Origin: Pseudoalteromonas sp. '520P1 No. 423'
Lineage (GTDB): Bacteria; Pseudomonadota; Gammaproteobacteria; Enterobacterales; Alteromonadaceae
Direction: 5' to 3'
Length of the DNA: 64,000 bases
Assembly: GCF_001269985.1 (NCBI RefSeq)
Contig: NZ_BBZB01000002.1
Coordinates: forward strand, 682,001-746,000
Made by a program: the position numbers and the translations under genes. The notes beneath the pieces are model-generated. The model worked only from the letters and a program-made list of their open reading frames with translations, was not told the DNA's origin and made no database searches. This document shows positions 28,021 through 35,917 of the stretch, in pieces; within the stretch, counting starts at the first letter, position 1; the number at the start of each line of letters is the position of its first letter.

Positions 28021-29457
28021 TTATGATTTAACAGAAATACCATCTGATAATGTGTATCTATATGCTTGAAAGCTCGGCCATAAACTGGTTATTACACTAG
28101 CAAGTCCCATTAATACTATAAGCTTTATTTCACTTGTTGTTGGCGCCGAAAGTGCTATGTGAACGCCTAAATGACTGAGTACAAAGGGCTGTAATATAAT
28201 AAGTACGCAATAAAGAATGATTAATCCTAAAATGATACCGCTGATCACTATAAAGCTGACTTCACCAACTAATAGCGCGAGTATATGCTTTGGTTTTGCT
28301 CCTATCGCTCTTAAAATAGCCATTTCCCTGCGACGCTGATTTAAGTTGGTTATTAGAATAATCAACATGCTTGTTAACGCAATCGCGACAACTAATATTG
28401 AAATTAAAAACAATACTTGCTCCACCACAGACAACATAGACCAAAGTTCCAATAAAGCGACTCCAGGCATAATTGCCATTAAAGCTTCATTGTCGTATTT
28501 GTTTATAAAAGCCATCATAGATAAAGCCTGTGTTTTATGTGTGAGGCCTAAATAAAATCCAGAAAGCCTATCAGTTTGATGACTATGTTGGTGGTGATCT
28601 GTTTTAGTATTTTTGTCATGATGTTCAGTGTCATGATGTTCAGTGTCATGATGTTCAGTGTCATGATGTTCAGAACTATGGTTATGCTCTTCGTGATGTT
28701 TACCATAGTGGTGATTGTCATGGTAATCTTCATGAGATTCTATTTTTGTGATTGCTTGCTTACGCGGACGCTTTTTATTTTTTAAAGCGGCTAGTGGATC
28801 AGCTCCGCGTTCAAAATTGTTCTGTTTTACATGTAAAATATCCATATCTTGTAAGCTAATATATAAACTTCTATCAATAGGTGTTGAAGTCGGTGCTAAG
28901 ATACCTGAAATGGTAAACACAATATTATCGTGCTCAATATGACTATCGCTTTCACCATGGCTGACTGTTATCTTATCATTGAGTTTGTAATTCAATTTTT
29001 TTGCTACAGTAGCGCCCACCACTATGTTGGCTGAACTGTTAAACCAATTACCTGTATCCATAGTTAAATTTTGTTTTTTTCCGTACTTATAATGCTCAAA
29101 AAATTGCTTGGTAGTGCCTATAACACGAAACCCTTTATGTGAGTCACCAAAACTAAAAGGAATCGACCAACTGATCTGTGGTTGTTTAATTACATCTTGA
29201 TAAGATGCGATATCAATACCATTTGTTTGAGTGCCCATTTGAAATACGGACGATAATAATAAGTTAACAGAACTGCTTCTTGCCCCTACGATTAAATCGG
29301 TTCCAGAAATTGTTGAAGTAAAACTGGTTTTGGTTTGCTCTCTCACTCTTTCAACGCCTAGTAATAAAGCAACGCTTAAACTAATTGATATCACCGCTAA
29401 TAAAGTCGAAAACTTTCGGTTTCTGAAGCTTTTAATCGCTAAACTTAATATTGCCAT
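28021..29457 (-). CDS. FtsX/MacB-like ABC permease with His-rich periplasmic loop (ZrgB-like)
   Basis: A 478-aa permease: TM1 near residues 12-32 (FSTLLAVISISLSVALLLG), a large periplasmic domain, and three C-terminal helices (LFLISILVVAIALTSMLIIL, EVSFIVISGIILGLIILYCV, LIVLMGLASVITSLWP) with the conserved LRAIGAKPKHIL coupling motif. Within the periplasmic domain, about residues 238-293, lies a loop packed with histidines, including a five-residue repeat (HHDTE). Such a loop is expected in a zinc transporter and not in lipoprotein-release permeases. Its start overlaps the ATPase stop (TAATG). Confidence 0.85.
   Translation of the reverse strand: MAILSLAIKSFRNRKFSTLLAVISISLSVALLLGVERVREQTKTSFTSTISGTDLIVGARSSSVNLLLSSVFQMGTQTNGIDIASYQDVIKQPQISWSIPFSFGDSHKGFRVIGTTKQFFEHYKYGKKQNLTMDTGNWFNSSANIVVGATVAKKLNYKLNDKITVSHGESDSHIEHDNIVFTISGILAPTSTPIDRSLYISLQDMDILHVKQNNFERGADPLAALKNKKRPRKQAITKIESHEDYHDNHHYGKHHEEHNHSSEHHDTEHHDTEHHDTEHHDKNTKTDHHQHSHQTDRLSGFYLGLTHKTQALSMMAFINKYDNEALMAIMPGVALLELWSMLSVVEQVLFLISILVVAIALTSMLIILITNLNQRRREMAILRAIGAKPKHILALLVGEVSFIVISGIILGLIILYCVLIILQPFVLSHLGVHIALSAPTTSEIKLIVLMGLASVITSLWPSFQAYRYTLSDGISVKS
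28616..28673. repeat. 15-bp tandem repeat in the permease His loop
   Basis: TCATGATGTTCAGTG repeats from 28616 in three full units (to 28660) plus 13 bases of a fourth. On the minus strand it encodes the pentapeptide repeat His-His-Asp-Thr-Glu. Unit length is a multiple of three, so copy-number change keeps the frame. Confidence 0.93.
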
Positions 29458-30191
29458 TACTTCTGATCCCGATCTTTTGAAAGTGAAATAAAATTTGCTG
29501 TATTTGTGACATCATTGAAACAAAGAGTGAGGCTGCTATCGAAGTGAGTTCTTAACCTTTCATCATGGCTTACAAAGAGAAGCGTGGCTTCACATGCCTG
29601 AGCTTCTTCAATTAATAATTTCATGAAAGTGTTACATCTAACAGCATCTAGAGATGAAGTAGGTTCATCTGCAATAATAATCTCGGGCGAACCAATGAGT
29701 GCACGTGCAGCAGCAACTCTTTGCTGTTGACCAACACTTAACTCGTTAATTGGTTTTTTAAGTAATGCTTTATTAGATATTTCTAAATTGGAAAGTAATC
29801 GTTCAGCTTCTTGCTTAACGCAAAGTGATTTATTTAATATTCTTTGTTTTCTCATAGGAGAAAAATCACAAGCAAGTAAAACATTTTCTAATGCAGTTAA
29901 ATAAGGAAGTAAATTAAACTGTTGAAAAATAATGCCAATATGGTCTGCTCTAAATTGATCTCTTTGACTACTACTCAATGTATTTAAATCAGTATTAAAT
30001 ATTGTGAGCTTGCCACTATTAGGTAAATTAACGCCGCATAATAAGCTTAAAAGCGTGGATTTTCCGCAACCGCTTGGACCTTGAATAAAGATTTTTTCAG
30101 CTTTAGAAACTGATAGTTGTTTGATTAATAATTTGAATTCTGAATTTGGCCAGTTGAATGTAATATTGTTGGCTTCTATGATTGGGGTCAA
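29457..30191 (-). CDS. ABC transporter ATPase (ZrgC-like)
   Basis: A 244-aa LolD/MacB-type ATPase. From the TTG start at 30191, Walker A is GPSGCGKST (residues 38-46), the Q-loop lies in IIFQQFNLLPYLTALENVLL, the signature is LSVGQQQRVAAARAL and Walker B is IIIADEPTSSLD, followed by the H-loop FVSHDER. The TTG at 30191 has AGGA eight bases upstream; an in-frame TTG at 30218 gives a longer product but no better site. It is the promoter-proximal gene of the ATPase-permease-DUF3299 operon and lies behind a Zur-like box. Confidence 0.85.
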   Translation of the reverse strand: MTPIIEANNITFNWPNSEFKLLIKQLSVSKAEKIFIQGPSGCGKSTLLSLLCGVNLPNSGKLTIFNTDLNTLSSSQRDQFRADHIGIIFQQFNLLPYLTALENVLLACDFSPMRKQRILNKSLCVKQEAERLLSNLEISNKALLKKPINELSVGQQQRVAAARALIGSPEIIIADEPTSSLDAVRCNTFMKLLIEEAQACEATLLFVSHDERLRTHFDSSLTLCFNDVTNTANFISLSKDRDQK

Positions 30192-30231
30192 CGCGCTTTT
30201 CCTAAATAAGCAGTACAAAGTAAACAGATAT

Positions 30232-30259
30232 ACTATAACTAATTACGCATATATCACAA
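30232..30259 (-). promoter_or_regulatory. Predicted promoter of the zinc ABC operon
   Basis: On the minus strand, TTGTGA (30259-30254) and TATAGT (30237-30232) are separated by 16 bases, giving a sigma-70-type promoter about 40 bases upstream of the ATPase start. Confidence 0.55.
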
Positions 30260-30267
30260 CTATTGAT

Positions 30268-30284
30268 ATGTTATATTGTAACAT
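30268..30284. promoter_or_regulatory. Zur box upstream of the zinc ABC operon
   Basis: ATGTTATATTGTAACAT is a near-perfect palindrome that differs by one base from the gammaproteobacterial Zur core ATGTTATANTATAACAT as I recall it. It lies directly upstream of the predicted -35 element, so zinc-loaded Zur could repress the operon. Confidence 0.72.
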
Positions 30285-30434
30285 TAAATTAAAGTGCTCA
30301 ATACTTAAATTTAAATTTTTATATTGGGGAAGAATGGATATATGATTAACCAATGTTTACTTGTTGAGTATTTTAGCTGTCAAACCTGAGTCTTAAGTAA
30401 TTCCTATGTTGGACTCTTATGTTTAGAACAGCTG

Positions 30435-31685
30435 TTAAATTACTAAAATTGAAGAGATATAACTATCAACTTTATCTAATGTAATATTATAGCGAATGTA
30501 TTGCGCGTTATTTAAGAATAAATAACCGCGTGTATCATCCCATTTTAAGGCTGATTGAATATTTTTAGCATAAGGCTCAAGCCCTTGCCAGTTGGCGTTA
30601 TTGATTGTTTTGGGGTAGCCACTATCTAAAGTATTATTAGATAAATTAATTCTTAAATAAGTACCATCATTTAAAAATAAATAAACGCGTTCACCTTGCC
30701 ATTTTAGTGCAGCAGTAATTCTTTTAGCGTAATTTTGTAAGCTTGGCCAAGTTGATTCATCTAAATTAGATAATGTCGTTCTGTAGCCTACTGGTGTTTT
30801 ATTTTTTCAAATACATAATCTACTTTGTCACTAATAGACACATCATCTTGCCACGTATTTTGTTGTGCGCTGAGCGTCTCTACAAAAACTTCATTTCTGA
30901 ACACTTTGATTTGGTAAGCTTGTAACTACATTACTAAATTCATCATTTAATGTTTGATTACTCGATATAAAAATAGTCTTTTCTTGACATGTTTGGTTCC
31001 CGTGATGACAACCTGATATTGGTGTCCTGCCATGATCAGTTGTGACAAGCACTAACCAGTTTTCACCATTACTTTGTCTTTTCTGTATTTCATCTAATAA
31101 TACGTTTAATTTACTATCCGCTTTTTGAATTGAATCATTATAAGCACTACCGAAACACTGACTATGTGCTATAACATCTGGTTCATCGAGGTGTAAAAAG
31201 ATAAAATCGGGATCGTTATTTTTTAATGTATCCAGTGCAAGATTAAAATTAGTTTCATCTGTACCACCTGCATGGGCTCTTGTTAATAATGCTAAATCAT
31301 TTTTAAAAAACTGACTATGAATGGGTGCCCATGTACGAAAACTTGATATATCTGCAGTTGGATAATTGTTTTTAATATGTCTGAAAACGCTTTCAAATTG
31401 ATTATCGGCTAAGTTCTAGGTACTTGAAGTAACTTGATGTTTATTAGCCCATACGCTGGTTAAATCGTAGCTCAGCCAGGGCCGCTTTTGGTGTCTTGCT
31501 GGCTTTGTGTACCAGTAATGCCACCTGTATAAGCTTTTTTTGTTGTTAATCTGTCAAATCCGGGGGTATGAATTTTTTGCAATATTTTCAAATTGCCCGC
31601 CATCTATGCCTATTAACGGCACTTTTTGTTCTAATGCATGGCTATTAAAGCTTAATAATGAGGATGCGATGAGTTTTGTTTTCAT
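30435..31685 (-). pseudogene. Alkaline phosphatase-superfamily protein with hemopexin-like repeats, decayed
   Basis: From ATG 31685 (MKTKLIASSLLSFNSHALEQ signal, then VPLIGIDGGQFENI) the frame breaks several times. Long readable pieces follow: NLADNQFESVFRHIKNNYPT, TWAPIHSQFFKNDLALLTRA, DFIFLHLDEPDVIAHSQCFG and LVLVTTDHGRTPISGCHHGN, the metal-site motifs of type I phosphodiesterases/alkaline phosphatases. The C-terminus carries two hemopexin-like repeats (ITAALKWQGERVYLFLNDGT and IQSALKWDDTRGYLFLNNAQ). At least three frameshifts or stops show that the gene is dead. Confidence 0.75.
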
Positions 31686-32059
31686 TTATTTAATCCTTAG
31701 GTGTTATCTGGCCTAGTTCATATTCTTAGATATTAAGATTTAAAAATGAATGATTAATGACAATAAAGTGAATAAACTATGTGCAAATTATGACGTTTCA
31801 ATTTCAAGTATCATTAGCGCCAAAGTACGATGTTTTAACAAATGATTAATAAATATGACTTGTAAATGTCATTCAATAGTCAATATTTAGCTTTATAGTA
31901 AAAACTGTTAGCTTGATATAATCCAAGATGACTTACTGTAAATAAAATGACATATTTTTAAAACAAAAGTGTCACCTATTCGAAATCTAAGTGTAATTAT
32001 TTCCCCCTAAACTCCTGTGTAATGTTTTTGTAAAGTAAATTACCTATAGGGTTGTAGTG
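31686..32059. other. Intergenic region with divergent promoters
   Basis: AT-rich spacer between the decayed phosphatase (-) and the TonB2 operon (+). I see no open frame and no convincing Fur box. The promoter of the TonB2 operon must lie here. Confidence 0.4.
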
Positions 32060-32812
32060 ATGAAATGCGTTAAACCTCTGTTGTTAGCCACAACAATTGC
32101 AATGAGCTTAAATAGCTTTGCCAGCGACTTAGATAAAGTGGTTGATTCTAGTAATAAAATCAATCAATCAGCAATAAAATCACAAGATAAAATCGATAAA
32201 ATTGCAGATTCAATGCAATCTAGATTACAGCAATTTAAAACCTTAAATAAAGAAATTGATGGACTTGAGGTTTATAACCAACAGATCACAAAGCAAATCA
32301 AAAATCAGATCACTGAAATGGATGAACTAAATGCATCTATGGATCAAGTCTCTGTTATTGAACGTCAAATTACACCATTAATGTTACGTATGATTACAGG
32401 TCTTGAGCAATTTATTGCTTTAGATATTCCTTTTTTAACACAAGAACGTACGGAACGTATCAGCAAATTAAAAACAATGATGGATAAAGCTGATGTCGCT
32501 TCGAGTGAAAAATTTAGACGTGTATTAGAAGCATATCAAGTTGAAGTGGATTACGGGCGCACAATAGAAGCATATACGCAGCTATTAACTGTAGATGAAA
32601 TGGAGCGTGAAGTTGATTATTTACGCATTGGACGCTTAGATTTAATTTATTTGACTCGTGATGGCAAAAAAGCAGGTATCTGGGATAAAGAAGCTCAATC
32701 TTTCGTTGCTTTACCTGATTCAAACATTAGTCAAATTAGTAAAGGTTTACGCATAGCACGTAAGCAACTAGCTCCAAACATGATCAGTTTACCAGTACAA
32801 GCAGCAGAGTAG
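32060..32812 (+). CDS. DUF3450 exported coiled-coil protein of the TonB2 operon
   Basis: A 250-aa periplasmic protein with a signal peptide (cleavage near LNSFAS) and a long coiled coil (KVVDSSNKINQSAIKSQDKI, DKIADSMQSRLQQFKTLNKE), followed by the conserved DUF3450 end containing DYLRIGRLDLIYLTRDGKKA. ATG 32060 is chosen; a GTG immediately before it is in frame. DUF3450 genes regularly start operons with TtpC, ExbB2, ExbD2 and TonB2 in marine gammaproteobacteria, and the same order follows here, so it probably assists TonB2 energy transduction. The exact role is unknown. Confidence 0.87.
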   Translation: MKCVKPLLLATTIAMSLNSFASDLDKVVDSSNKINQSAIKSQDKIDKIADSMQSRLQQFKTLNKEIDGLEVYNQQITKQIKNQITEMDELNASMDQVSVIERQITPLMLRMITGLEQFIALDIPFLTQERTERISKLKTMMDKADVASSEKFRRVLEAYQVEVDYGRTIEAYTQLLTVDEMEREVDYLRIGRLDLIYLTRDGKKAGIWDKEAQSFVALPDSNISQISKGLRIARKQLAPNMISLPVQAAE

Positions 32813-32822
32813 GAAAATAGTA

Positions 32823-34193
32823 ATGAAATTTATTAAATCACTTATTTTAACGGGTGTACTCTCTTGTACTTCTTATGCAAATGCACAAGCGGTTAACTTA
32901 GATGACCTATTAAAAACAATTGAGCAAGGCCAAAAGGCGCAAACGGCTGAAAATATTTCTCGTGAAAAAGCATTTATAGCGAGCCAGTCAGAACAAGTTG
33001 CGAAATTGAAGCAAGTTACTCAGAACAGAAATAACTTGTTGCAACAATCTTCAAATTTAGAAACTCAGTTTGAAGAAAATGAAATAAAGCTTGGTAATTT
33101 AACCGGTGCACTGAATAAGCGTATGGGTTCATTAAAAGAACTTTTTGGTGTATTACAACAAGTTGCTGGCGATACTAAAAATAAGTTTGCGACATCTAAT
33201 GTGTCTGCACAGTTACCAGGTCGCGGCGTATTTATGGATGAACTTGCGCAAAAAATGGGTGCAAGTTCGAAGCTTGCGTCAATCGAAGATATTGAAAAAG
33301 TATGGTTCGAATTACAACGCGAAATGACAGAGCAAGGCAAAGTAAAGCGCTTTGAATCACAAGTAATTATTGCAGGTGGTCAAAAAGTACAGCAAGAAGT
33401 TGTTCGAGTTGGTGCGTTTAATTTAATTTCAAACGGTAAATACTTAGAGTACAACGATGCAACTAACACGTTAGCTGAATTAACGCGTCAGCCAACGGGA
33501 CGTTTCTTAGCAAGTGCGCAAGCTATGCAAGATGCTAAATCAGGTTTTGTTGATTTTACGTTAGATCCAACAGGCGGTTCAATTTTAGGTTTATTGGTGC
33601 AAGCACCGGGTACTGAAGAACAGGTTCATCAAGGTGGTACTGTAGGATATGTAATCTTAGCTGTTGGTTTAATTGCATTACTTATCTCTTTAGAGCGTTT
33701 TATTTCACTGTTTATTATTGGTGGAAAAATGCGTCGTCAATTAAAAGATACTGTTGCACGTGACGATAATCCATTAGGCCGTGTAATGAAAGTGAAAGAC
33801 CAATTTCCACATGTTACTTATGACACGTTAGAGCTTAAATTAAGTGAAGCAATATTACGTGAAATGCCAAAAATAACACGTAACTTAACATTGATTAAAA
33901 TTATCTCAGTTGTGGCACCTTTATTAGGTTTACTAGGTACTGTTACGGGCATGATTAATACTTTCCAAGCGATTACATTGTTCGGTACAGGTGACCCTAA
34001 ACTGATGGCCGGTGGTATTTCACAAGCGCTTGTTACAACTGTTTTAGGTCTTGTTGTCGCCATTCCAACAGTTTTCCTTTACACAATTTTAAATACGCGT
34101 TCTAAGGGCCTGTTATTAACACTACAAGAACAAAGTGCGGGCATTATCGCTGAGCGAAGTGAAGCTGCTGAGCCAAATAAAGAAGGAGCTTAA
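32823..34193 (+). CDS. ttpC: TtpC: large MotA/TolQ/ExbB-family protein of the TonB2 system
   Basis: A 456-aa protein made of a signal peptide (cleavage near SYANAQA), a periplasmic coiled coil (ISREKAFIASQSEQVAKLKQ onward) and a C-terminal proton-channel domain from about residue 275 with three helices: VGYVILAVGLIALLISLERF, LIKIISVVAPLLGLLGTVTG and ALVTTVLGLVVAIPTVFLY. The GLLGTVTGMI motif is typical of ExbB/TolQ. The extra N-terminal domain identifies TtpC, required for TonB2-dependent siderophore uptake in Vibrio. It lies 10 bases after the DUF3450 gene and three bases before exbB2. Confidence 0.9.
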   Translation: MKFIKSLILTGVLSCTSYANAQAVNLDDLLKTIEQGQKAQTAENISREKAFIASQSEQVAKLKQVTQNRNNLLQQSSNLETQFEENEIKLGNLTGALNKRMGSLKELFGVLQQVAGDTKNKFATSNVSAQLPGRGVFMDELAQKMGASSKLASIEDIEKVWFELQREMTEQGKVKRFESQVIIAGGQKVQQEVVRVGAFNLISNGKYLEYNDATNTLAELTRQPTGRFLASAQAMQDAKSGFVDFTLDPTGGSILGLLVQAPGTEEQVHQGGTVGYVILAVGLIALLISLERFISLFIIGGKMRRQLKDTVARDDNPLGRVMKVKDQFPHVTYDTLELKLSEAILREMPKITRNLTLIKIISVVAPLLGLLGTVTGMINTFQAITLFGTGDPKLMAGGISQALVTTVLGLVVAIPTVFLYTILNTRSKGLLLTLQEQSAGIIAERSEAAEPNKEGA

Positions 34194-34196
34194 GTC

Positions 34197-34724
34197 ATGG
34201 TTCTGATTCTGGATGCAATTACTGCTATCCGTGAATTTTTAGACACCGGTGGCCAGGTATTAGTTGTCATTGGTGTGCTGATATTTGCAATGTGGTTATT
34301 GATATTAGAACGCTTTATTTTCTTATTTGGTGGATTTAAAGCGTATAAAAAATCATTACAAGAGAAGTGGTTTGGGCGTGCTGAACGTAATAGTTGGAAT
34401 GCGCAACAAATCAAACAAGCAAATGTGTGTAAAGCGTCAATGAAACTGAATGCCAACTTGCCGATGATCAATGTAATGGTGGCACTGTGTCCATTACTTG
34501 GTTTGATGGGAACAGTAACAGGCATGATTGAAGTCTTTGATGTGATGGCAATTACAGGTACGGGTAGTGCTCGTTCTATGGCTTCTGGGGTATCAAAAGC
34601 AACAATCCCTACAATGGCCGGAATGGTAGGCGCGTTATCAGGTGTATTTGCATCTACTTATTTACAGCGCAAAGCAAAAAGAGAAGTTGAACTGTTAGAA
34701 GACAAAATGGTTTTAGATCATTAA
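34197..34724 (+). CDS. exbB2: ExbB2 proton channel subunit
   Basis: A 175-aa MotA/TolQ/ExbB protein of the short, second type. Helices: VLVVIGVLIFAMWLLILERF, MINVMVALCPLLGLMGTVTG and TIPTMAGMVGALSGVFAST. The channel helix motif PLLGLMGTVTGMIEVFD is intact. AAGGAG (34184-34189) gives a well-spaced start three bases after ttpC. It forms the proton-conducting pentamer that, with ExbD2, drives TonB2. Confidence 0.9.
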   Translation: MVLILDAITAIREFLDTGGQVLVVIGVLIFAMWLLILERFIFLFGGFKAYKKSLQEKWFGRAERNSWNAQQIKQANVCKASMKLNANLPMINVMVALCPLLGLMGTVTGMIEVFDVMAITGTGSARSMASGVSKATIPTMAGMVGALSGVFASTYLQRKAKREVELLEDKMVLDH

Positions 34725-34742
34725 TACAGTTTACACAGTTAA

Positions 34743-34765
34743 TTAGAGCGAGTCTCTCGCTCTAA
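34743..34765. other. Intercistronic hairpin between exbB2 and exbD2
   Basis: Perfect 10-bp stem TTAGAGCGAG (34743-34752) with CTCGCTCTAA (34756-34765), loop TCT. The tail is ATATTTC without a real U-run, so it is more likely an RNA processing or stability element than a terminator. Confidence 0.7.
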
Positions 34766-34798
34766 ATATTTCACTCAAATAGTGATGAGATTAAGATT

Positions 34799-35209
34799 AT
34801 GAGAGCACCATTAGCACAAATTTTTCAAGAAGATGAAGCTGAAGAAATTAATATGACACCTATGTTAGATGTTGTATTTATCATGCTTATCTTCTTTATC
34901 GTAACAGCTACTTTTGTAAAAGAATCTGGTATTGATGTTAATCGCCCTGAAGCGGCTACTGCTGTAAAAAAAGAACGTGCCAATATCCTTGTCGCGATTT
35001 CTGATGAAGGTGCGATTTGGATCAATAAACGTCAAATTGATATTCGCGCAGTACAGGCTAATATTGAGCGTTTAAAAGCAGAGAACCCACAGGGTTCAGT
35101 GGTGATCCAAGCGGATAAAAAATCAACAACAGATACTTTAATTAAAGTGATGGATGCAGCACGTGCGGCAGGTGTATTTGATGTATCAATCGCTGCGCAA
35201 GAAGCATAG
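34799..35209 (+). CDS. exbD2: ExbD2 biopolymer transport protein
   Basis: A 136-aa ExbD/TolR protein with a short cytoplasmic N-terminus, one membrane helix (MTPMLDVVFIMLIFFIVTATFV, in which the Asp of MLDVV is the conserved proton-carrying residue) and a periplasmic domain (ILVAISDEGAIWINKRQIDI ... VVIQADKKSTTDTLIKVMD). It is separated from exbB2 by 74 bases containing a hairpin, but its position in the TonB2 set leaves little doubt about its role. Confidence 0.92.
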   Translation: MRAPLAQIFQEDEAEEINMTPMLDVVFIMLIFFIVTATFVKESGIDVNRPEAATAVKKERANILVAISDEGAIWINKRQIDIRAVQANIERLKAENPQGSVVIQADKKSTTDTLIKVMDAARAAGVFDVSIAAQEA

Positions 35210-35232
35210 TTGATAATAAGAGGATAAAAACA

Positions 35233-35838
35233 ATGCGTTATTTAGTGTCATTTTTTATCGCTGTATTTATTACTTTAGCTTTATTTTGGGGCATGCAATC
35301 TTTAATACAAAGTGGTGATGGCCAGTTAAGTGAGCCTGCCAAAGGCAATGTATTAGATTTTGTACGTTTAAAAACAGAGCAAGCGGTTGAGAAAAAACAG
35401 CGTAAACCACAAAAACCACCAAAACCTAAAGAGCCACCTCCGCCGATGAATTCGCCTAAAATGGATCAAAGCAATGCACAAGCTCAAACTGGAAATTTTG
35501 ATTTTGGCGCCAATATTGAAGCTGATTTAAATTTATCGGGTGGTTTATCTTTAGGTTCAAGTGATGGCGAATATTTACCAATTGTTAAGGTATCACCGGT
35601 TTATCCAAGACGTGCATTATCTCGCGGCATTGAAGGTTATGTCATCGTCGAATTTACGGTAACTAAAAGTGGTACTGTGACTGCGCCGAGTGTAGTAAAT
35701 GCAAAACCTGAAGGTATTTTTGATCGTGCTGCAATGGATGCTGCACTAAAATTTAAATACAAACCACGTGTTGTAAACGGTGAAGCAGTTGAAGTGGCTG
35801 GTGTTCAAAACAAAATCAGTTTTCAAATTAGCGGTTAA
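35233..35838 (+). CDS. tonB2: TonB2 energy transducer
   Basis: A 201-aa TonB. One N-terminal helix (LVSFFIAVFITLALFWGMQS) anchors it; a Lys/Pro-rich spacer (KQRKPQKPPKPKEPPPPM) spans the periplasm, shorter than in TonB1 proteins; the C-terminal domain (VSPVYPRRALSRGIEGYVIV, GTVTAPSVVNAKPEGIFDRA, ALKFKYKPR) contacts TonB boxes. It transfers the energy of ExbB2/ExbD2 to outer-membrane receptors, two of which are encoded further along this window. AGAGGA precedes the start by several bases. Confidence 0.92.
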   Translation: MRYLVSFFIAVFITLALFWGMQSLIQSGDGQLSEPAKGNVLDFVRLKTEQAVEKKQRKPQKPPKPKEPPPPMNSPKMDQSNAQAQTGNFDFGANIEADLNLSGGLSLGSSDGEYLPIVKVSPVYPRRALSRGIEGYVIVEFTVTKSGTVTAPSVVNAKPEGIFDRAAMDAALKFKYKPRVVNGEAVEVAGVQNKISFQISG

Positions 35839-35917
35839 TTAATCTATGCCTAAGCCTTATCAAGCGGTTTAGGTATAAATAGGCGTTTTCATTCGCCTTT
35901 TATAAGAGAGAGCTCAA

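Noticed and set aside
28616-28673. CRISPR-like repeat
   Set aside because: The units are contiguous without spacers and in frame with a gene; no cas genes are present in the window.
28548-28785. Open frames on both strands across the His-rich permease loop (Met/Thr/Ile repeats)
   Set aside because: The 15-bp repeat has no stops in several frames; the permease frame alone makes sense.
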